Shown: in pieces, positions 6,601-9,571 of the stretch
How positions within the stretch are numbered: the stretch's first letter is position 1
Layout: each line of letters opens with the position of its first letter
NCBI GenBank assembly: GCA_023701075.1
Contig: JAMPXQ010000048.1
Location: forward strand, 1-9,571
Direction: 5' to 3'
Source: Candidatus Woesearchaeota archaeon
GTDB taxonomy: Archaea > Nanobdellota > Nanobdellia > Woesearchaeales > GW2011-AR15
Length of the DNA stretch: 9,571 nt
The notes under the pieces: generated by a model
Told to the model about the DNA's origin: nothing
Database searches by the model: none
The model's input: the letters and a program-made list of their open reading frames with translations, nothing else
Position numbers and translations under genes: made by a program

Positions 6601-9571
6601 AGACGCATGCATAATAGTTGCAGCTGCTCTCCCAGACATATACTCCGCCTTTGTTGAAATAAGGTTCATCAATCAGGCCATCGCAGTCATTGTCTTTGTT
6701 GTCAACTGTCACTTCTATCTCTTCTGTGGCCACGCAGACATAGGGACATGTCGCGCAGTCTCCCTGTGAGCATGTGTTTGTGCATGATGACACTTCATCA
6801 AACGGATAATACATTATCATGCCGTTCCTCACAGGCATGTTGCCAAAGAGCTGCAAGATTTCCTGTGTTGTTAGAGCCCTTTCATAGACTTTCACTTCAT
6901 CTATGACACCTTTGAATGGTCTGCTCATAGTACCGGCAGGTCTTGTCTCCCAAGCACCCATGTTTATTGCAAGAGTATTGTTTGGAACAGACAATGTCTC
7001 AAGTTCTCCTTCTTTTACACCGTTCACATAAAGCTTTGCATGTGTTCCATTATATGTTCCTATGACAAGGTACCATTGGTTTTTCGCTTTTCCTGCCTGG
7101 CCGCTGATCTGGTTTGGTTTTGTACCATTGCTGACCATGAACATGAATTTTCCGCTTGAATGCCAAGTCAATTGCGTGCCTTTTAGTGCAAATTCTTTCT
7201 CAAATATCGCATCCCCATATGTAGCAGTGCTGTCATCATTAGGCTTCACCCATACTGCAATTGAGAAATTAGATAGGTTATAGCTCGCTGGAACATGTAA
7301 GTAATCATCTACACCATCAAACTCCATCGCTCCGCCTATCTTTCCGCTGGTTGTGGATTTAGCACCATATATTGTTGCATTCAGATTGTGCAAGTATTCT
7401 TTTGCTTCTTTAGCATCTGTGCATGTATCTACGCATTGTTTTGAAGAGCAAAGCAGGCAATCCATCTCGGTGCACAGCTCATCTTTGCATAGCAATGGTT
7501 CGCATGAACAGCTGTTCACATTGCAGTATTCCATTGATCCGCAGTCAGAATTTGAATCGCATCCGCCGCAGATATCGCTGTTGCAAGATTGTGCATCATA
7601 TTTATAGTTGCATGCAAGCCCGCAATAATCAGGGTTTCTCTTCTCGACATTATGTTTTTTTTCACCGACACAATTGAATTCATCAGAGTTTCCAAATATA
7701 ACATCTCCGTCAACAACGGCACATGCATCGTCGCCATTGTTCACTTTGTCCTCGCAGCTCTCACAGTTGGAGAACAGGATTGCGTTGCAGTACGAGATGT
7801 CATCGCCATTGTTGGATTCATCATTATTTGTATCATAATTCTGGTCATATGGTAGTCCATCATCCAGGAAATTTGAGATTGCAGTAGTATCTATATCAGT
7901 CACTTCACCATCTTCATTGATGTCGCATCTCTGGCAGCTGTTCTGGCAGCTGAGATCTGATATGATATCCATATAATATGTGCTTCCTGATTGCTTGCAG
8001 GTCTGCTTTGCAGGTACTCCCGGCATGCAGATAGAATCTCCTAATTTGAGGCAGCCACCGAATTCGGTAGCGCAGACGAATCCTTCTGATGCATCACAGC
8101 ACGCAGAATACTCAAATTGTGTGACGACTCCGCCTTCTTTTACTATTGTCTGGATATTTTTCTCAGATTGATCGTCACCGCAGCAGAGCCCTTTTCCATC
8201 ATCTGGATAGTCATCTTCCCCTGCGCTGCATTCAGTCTCTGGGTTGCAGTCATACCAATCTGCAGAAGGTATCAGTTCGCATACCGCTTCATCTATATCT
8301 CCATCGGTCCATCCTCCTTGGATGCCATCCTTTGAGATGCAGATTTCAACTTCTCCATCTTTGTCTGCATCTAATACAGAATTTTTAGGCTTGCTTATGT
8401 CACCGATTATAGCTTTCATTATGAGTACTGCTGCCTGAGCTCTTGTCGTAGCGTCATTTGGCCCATAGTTTCCATTGCCATATCCTACTGTAATGCCCAT
8501 GTTGGCTAGTTTCTCGACATATCTGCAGAATAATTCGCCGCCTGTCATGCCACTATTTACATCACTGAAGATTGCACCGGTGCACACATTCTCAGGAGCC
8601 TGGCCGATGGCTTTTAGGATAAGTACTGCAGCCTGGCCTCTTGTCATTGGATTGTTAGGACCAAAGCTTCCATCTGCATATCCTGCTGCGATCCCTAACG
8701 ATTTGAATTTCTCTATATATCTACAGGTCAGATCACCTACAGAAGCTGTATTGACATCAGTAAACGCATTTCCTGTACAAGTTCCTGCTGGAGATTGACC
8801 TCTCGCTTTCAATATGAGTATAGCAGCCTGGGCTCTTGTTGTAGCATCATTCGGACAATAGTTTCCGTTTCCGCACCCTGCCGTTATACCAAGATCAGCA
8901 AATTTTTCTACATACCTGCAGAAATCAGCTCCTCCTACCATATTGCTGTTGACATCGCCAAAGACATCTCCTTCACAGGTGCTGGCTGGCATCTTGTCAG
9001 TCTTGAAGACACAGTCTGTTGGATGAGGCGAACAGTCTACGATGCTTAAATCGCTTATGCAGTCATTCCCTTTACCGTCTGCTTCCCAAACAGGATAAGA
9101 AGAGCCTCCGAAATCATACCAGGAAGCTTTTGTGTTATAATTATAATAATCAAACCTTCCGTCTCCACCTATACTGGAATCATCTTTATCAGGGCAATAG
9201 AAGAAATTTTTGTAATCAGGATTTACTGTCAAGGTCTTATCGCAATCATACACATCCTCATCTTTTCCATCTTTGAGTGCATTCCTGTTCCCATGGACAA
9301 TCACCTGGAAAGGTGCATTTAGATAATTATTAGGTATGTCGATGATCTTTGTAAAAGAGTAATTGGCGTATGGCTGCGTATTGTCTATAAGTATCTCAGA
9401 AGCAGACCATGGGACTTCCAATTTGATGTTCCCACAGAACTCGCTCCTTCCGGCCAAGGTGAATTTTCTTGATGCATCTGTCTCATCGATGCATGGTCTG
9501 TTCACATTTGCTTTGAGGACAGCATGTTCGAATTCACATCCCCCTTTGCCGCAGCCTACAGAATATTTATA
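3623..9571 (-). CDS. Giant cysteine-rich modular surface protein (SLH x3, dockerin-like, LamG x2), 5' end outside window
   Basis: The frame is open from the right edge to TGA 3625-3623, at least 1982 codons. Residues here count from the GTG at 9505; 22 further in-frame codons upstream (including GCGKGGCEFEH) show this is not the true start. Order: cysteine-bearing beta region (1-170), SLH repeats (178-366), CCGDD-containing Cys-rich region (409-527), dockerin-like loops (527-573), dense Cys region (573-695), LamG (705-888), NDCDG motif (930-948), PSI/plexin-like block (1109-1148), second LamG (1183-1363), Cys modules (1391-1560), Pro/Glu linker (1562-1574), TQGGWG domain (1576-1735), Ig/CARDB-like domains (1745-1955). 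About 117 cysteines imply export and disulfides. No C-terminal membrane span or sorting signal is seen. The likely role is a cell-surface adhesin or envelope protein; the ligand is unknown. It is coupled to the Lys-rich membrane protein gene downstream. Confidence 0.93.
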   Translation of the reverse strand, partial: YKYSVGCGKGGCEFEHAVLKANVNRPCIDETDASRKFTLAGRSEFCGNIKLEVPWSASEILIDNTQPYANYSFTKIIDIPNNYLNAPFQVIVHGNRNALKDGKDEDVYDCDKTLTVNPDYKNFFYCPDKDDSSIGGDGRFDYYNYNTKASWYDFGGSSYPVWEADGKGNDCISDLSIVDCSPHPTDCVFKTDKMPASTCEGDVFGDVNSNMVGGADFCRYVEKFADLGITAGCGNGNYCPNDATTRAQAAILILKARGQSPAGTCTGNAFTDVNTASVGDLTCRYIEKFKSLGIAAGYADGSFGPNNPMTRGQAAVLILKAIGQAPENVCTGAIFSDVNSGMTGGELFCRYVEKLANMGITVGYGNGNYGPNDATTRAQAAVLIMKAIIGDISKPKNSVLDADKDGEVEICISKDGIQGGWTDGDIDEAVCELIPSADWYDCNPETECSAGEDDYPDDGKGLCCGDDQSEKNIQTIVKEGGVVTQFEYSACCDASEGFVCATEFGGCLKLGDSICMPGVPAKQTCKQSGSTYYMDIISDLSCQNSCQRCDINEDGEVTDIDTTAISNFLDDGLPYDQNYDTNNDESNNGDDISYCNAILFSNCESCEDKVNNGDDACAVVDGDVIFGNSDEFNCVGEKKHNVEKRNPDYCGLACNYKYDAQSCNSDICGGCDSNSDCGSMEYCNVNSCSCEPLLCKDELCTEMDCLLCSSKQCVDTCTDAKEAKEYLHNLNATIYGAKSTTSGKIGGAMEFDGVDDYLHVPASYNLSNFSIAVWVKPNDDSTATYGDAIFEKEFALKGTQLTWHSSGKFMFMVSNGTKPNQISGQAGKAKNQWYLVIGTYNGTHAKLYVNGVKEGELETLSVPNNTLAINMGAWETRPAGTMSRPFKGVIDEVKVYERALTTQEILQLFGNMPVRNGMIMYYPFDEVSSCTNTCSQGDCATCPYVCVATEEIEVTVDNKDNDCDGLIDEPYFNKGGVYVWESSCNYYACVYKDTKSNVKITGDLTSYTGIMLEGKDDFSFANKILDFKSYENVSDILDCVRVRSSSVMTFDVNYSGSKSKDNVYLGYYGKHPINNPFKYASPTCSQNCNSPNECGDNVFNLKFNCGYDECIFDCGGYWVDEAGPGLNNDYCSACTESTECSTYTNEYSCYYDPCKGAGSAFGCRWENDECVDAFEQCAPGTTLCKDGSCSPNCKDKGKAECVLSYVDYAQIKDMAGNNNGKVVNAKLISKGKYGEGFDFNNARIETPDSSDIDMDDEFTVVTWIKADTCSETEAGIYEKGDFGLYIYEDDNKCYLRTEVDGDDIADIRIGDEKWIHTALVVSGDHAKFYINGTLKGDESIGSLDNAGTLFIGSDHSNNYYDGKMDEFMIYDEALDATQINKIYVNSEVSGKALWYTFNADGFKSVILGPVGPANGICEMGEGCACEDCEGKQDSCTDGAICDSEEICGCPVGTTLCEDMTCSSDCDDKQGCNGAPNGNCQLYEGCACIDCRFKQDSCVEGAICANDLCTKPGVIICKIGESLCADLTCDKTCDGHGGKQGCVVENGVCDKYEGCACADCNGKQDSCSDSAVCDYSTKLCKSKAPGGEVPEEPEEGSGYCTQTQGGWGAACNGGNVGCLRDSNWAKAVGSNLVVGEGFKMTFSNSKAVEDYLPAGKTAGALTKDHTNPIETESGILGGQVTALKLNVLYSEQGVGLKTTGKIGNLYIVSGKYAGMSVNEFLEHAEKVLGGYEQDSFADINSAATSINENFDNCNIDKGYLLFTKPSSDKLDCDMSLEVTDTLETLERFDITATIKNNKDEDFSDVVVTLKAPDKMTLKESQKRISLAGMATETVVFEGLVNDYSYETAEFTLDVELLGKDKLSKDFEMEVEIPRFTIKAKPKFEYTPRNGEVCLDFYYVLNDEHQEPRDIEMEILDPNAILSKTVLIDFVSYVDSNSNILVKPMTSNPYCLPKADYEIKGYLYDASTGFVSMSAESSERIDLR
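3641..4273 (-). other. C-terminal Ig/CARDB-like beta domains in the giant protein
   Basis: Residues 1745-1850 have alternating hydrophobic strands with ERFDITATIKNNKDEDFSD and VVVTLKAPD, like CARDB/NEW3 repeats of surface proteins. Residues 1851-1955 form a second beta-rich unit with one cysteine pair (1870, 1927). The protein ends ERIDLR with no hydrophobic tail. Confidence 0.5.
4301..4780 (-). other. TQGGWG-type extracellular domain in the giant protein
   Basis: Residues 1576-1735 begin YCTQTQGGWGAACNGG and contain TNPIETESGILGGQVTALKL, IGNLYIVSG, AGMSVNEFLEHAEKVLGG and SINENFDNC. I recall the same order of motifs (TQGGWG, GGQ--AL-LNV, L-V-SG-FAG-TV-E-L--AN--LGG) in secreted proteins of Bacteroidetes and other bacteria, with no assigned function. 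The recognition is from memory, without a search. Confidence 0.55.
4826..5335 (-). repeat. Alternating cysteine modules A-B-A-B-A in the giant protein
   Basis: Module A is 25 residues with Cys at 1, 7, 9, 12, 19 and 25 (core EGCAC-DC--KQDSC) and occurs at residues 1395-1419, 1457-1481 and 1526-1550. Module B is 17 residues with Cys at 1, 8, 13 and 17 (core C--G--LC-D-TC---C) and occurs at 1427-1443 and 1494-1510. A further B copy lies before the second LamG at 1155-1171 (bases 5993-6043). Cysteine spacing is exact in every copy. Confidence 0.85.
5417..5959 (-). other. Second LamG (concanavalin A-like) domain in the giant protein
   Basis: Residues 1183-1363 show GNNNGKVVNAKLISKGKYGEGFDF, FTVVTWIKAD, HAKFYINGTLKG and YDGKMDEFMIYDEALDATQI. 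These match LamG_3 strands and align with the first LamG copy, although the two differ greatly in sequence. It has two cysteines (1247, 1271) that could form an internal disulfide, and a single sequon. Confidence 0.85.
6058..6181 (-). other. PSI/plexin-like cysteine block in the giant protein
   Basis: Residues about 1109-1148 read C-AC-ST-CSTYTNEYSC-DPC-GCRW-C, resembling the plexin/PSI repeat (short cystine-knot modules with a conserved GCRW/GCYW core). It lies between the NDCDG region and the second LamG. The family call is from pattern memory and is tentative. Confidence 0.4.
6662..6718 (-). other. MopE-like NDCDG motif in the giant protein
   Basis: Residues 930-948 contain VDNKDNDCDGLIDEP, the core of the short MopE/metal-binding repeat (DNDCDG-DE) seen in bacterial exoproteins. 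A single copy is present. Calcium or another divalent metal is the probable ligand by analogy. Confidence 0.6.
6842..7393 (-). other. First LamG (concanavalin A-like) domain in the giant protein
   Basis: Residues 705-888 include SGKIGGAMEFDGVDDYLHV, FSIAVWVKP, GTHAKLYVNGV and FKGVIDEVKVYERALTTQEI, the standard LamG_3 strand motifs. The domain has no cysteine and six N-glycosylation sequons (N709, N743, N746, N793, N819, N842), unlike its surroundings. LamG domains usually bind glycans or proteins. Confidence 0.85.
7787..7927 (-). other. Dockerin-like paired calcium-loop domain in the giant protein
   Basis: Two 12-residue EF-hand-type loops lie 30 residues apart. Loop one has acidic or amide ligands at D528, N530, D532 and D539 (DINEDGEVTDID). 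Loop two has D558, N560, D562 and D569 (DTNNDESNNGDD). This matches the dockerin type I pattern, which binds calcium and, in known systems, a cohesin partner. No cohesin is visible in the window. Confidence 0.65.
8408..8974 (-). repeat. Three tandem S-layer-homology (SLH) repeats in the giant protein
   Basis: Units fall at residues about 178-234, 243-300 and 308-366, with a period of 65-66 residues (about 196 bases). Shared signatures are F-DVN, CRY-EK, LGI-GY-G-GP and TRAQAA-LI-KA. In bacteria, SLH triplets bind pyruvylated cell-wall polysaccharide; whether the same holds in this presumed archaeon is unknown. Each unit carries an extra cysteine pair 18-19 residues apart (177/196, 243/261, 308/327). 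Confidence 0.9.

Noticed and set aside
8408..8974. Regular spacing of about 196 bases considered as a CRISPR-like or DNA-level repeat
   Set aside because: The periodicity follows the SLH protein repeats, and the copies have diverged at the DNA level in step with the coding frame.
9503..9505. GTG as the start of the giant protein
   Set aside because: The frame stays open to the window edge and the 22 upstream codons have the same cysteine-rich character. No signal peptide follows the GTG.
9561..9571. TATA-like sequence on the minus strand near the right edge
   Set aside because: It is part of the coding frame (Tyr-Lys-Tyr), and the ATG about 30 bases downstream (9539) is out of frame with the giant gene.

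Overview
The window looks archaeal, most likely from a DPANN lineage such as Woesearchaeota or a relative; this placement is an inference. The reasons are three TATA-like boxes (TTTTAAAA, TTTAAATA, TTATAAAT), each 30-31 bases before the A of an ATG as expected for leaderless archaeal mRNAs, a ValRS start of the archaeal/Rickettsia-like type, and a giant cysteine-rich LamG surface protein of a style I associate with DPANN genomes. No rRNA, tRNA, CRISPR array or insertion sequence was seen.

Layout. Bases 1-500 (minus) hold the N-terminal third or less of valyl-tRNA synthetase, which runs off the left edge. A 140-base divergent promoter region separates it from a 125-codon orphan gene (plus, 641-1018). 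This is followed by a two-gene unit for membrane proteins: an EamA/DMT-family transporter (1051-1887) and an unrecognised polytopic membrane protein (1884-2438) that overlap by ATGA. The 88-base gap 2439-2526 separates these from two convergent minus-strand genes. Bases 3623-9571 are one continuous open frame for a secreted or surface modular protein whose N-terminus lies beyond the right edge. Four bases after its stop, and using a Shine-Dalgarno sequence that contains that stop, comes a 363-residue membrane protein with a coiled coil and a histone-H1-like lysine/alanine-rich tail (2527-3618).

The giant protein is the main feature. From N to C it carries three S-layer-homology (SLH) repeats, cysteine-rich linkers, a dockerin-like pair of calcium loops, a LamG domain, a MopE-like NDCDG motif, a PSI/plexin-like cysteine block, a second LamG domain, alternating 25- and 17-residue cysteine modules (B, LamG, A-B-A-B-A), a 'TQGGWG' domain and Ig/CARDB-like beta domains. 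It holds about 117 cysteines by hand count, so it is almost certainly exported and disulfide-stabilised. It ends without a C-terminal membrane anchor.

The two minus-strand genes are translationally coupled and probably work together: an exported adhesin or surface-layer-like protein plus a membrane protein whose basic tail probably faces the cytoplasm. The plus-strand genes look like ordinary accessory membrane and hypothetical genes with their own promoters.
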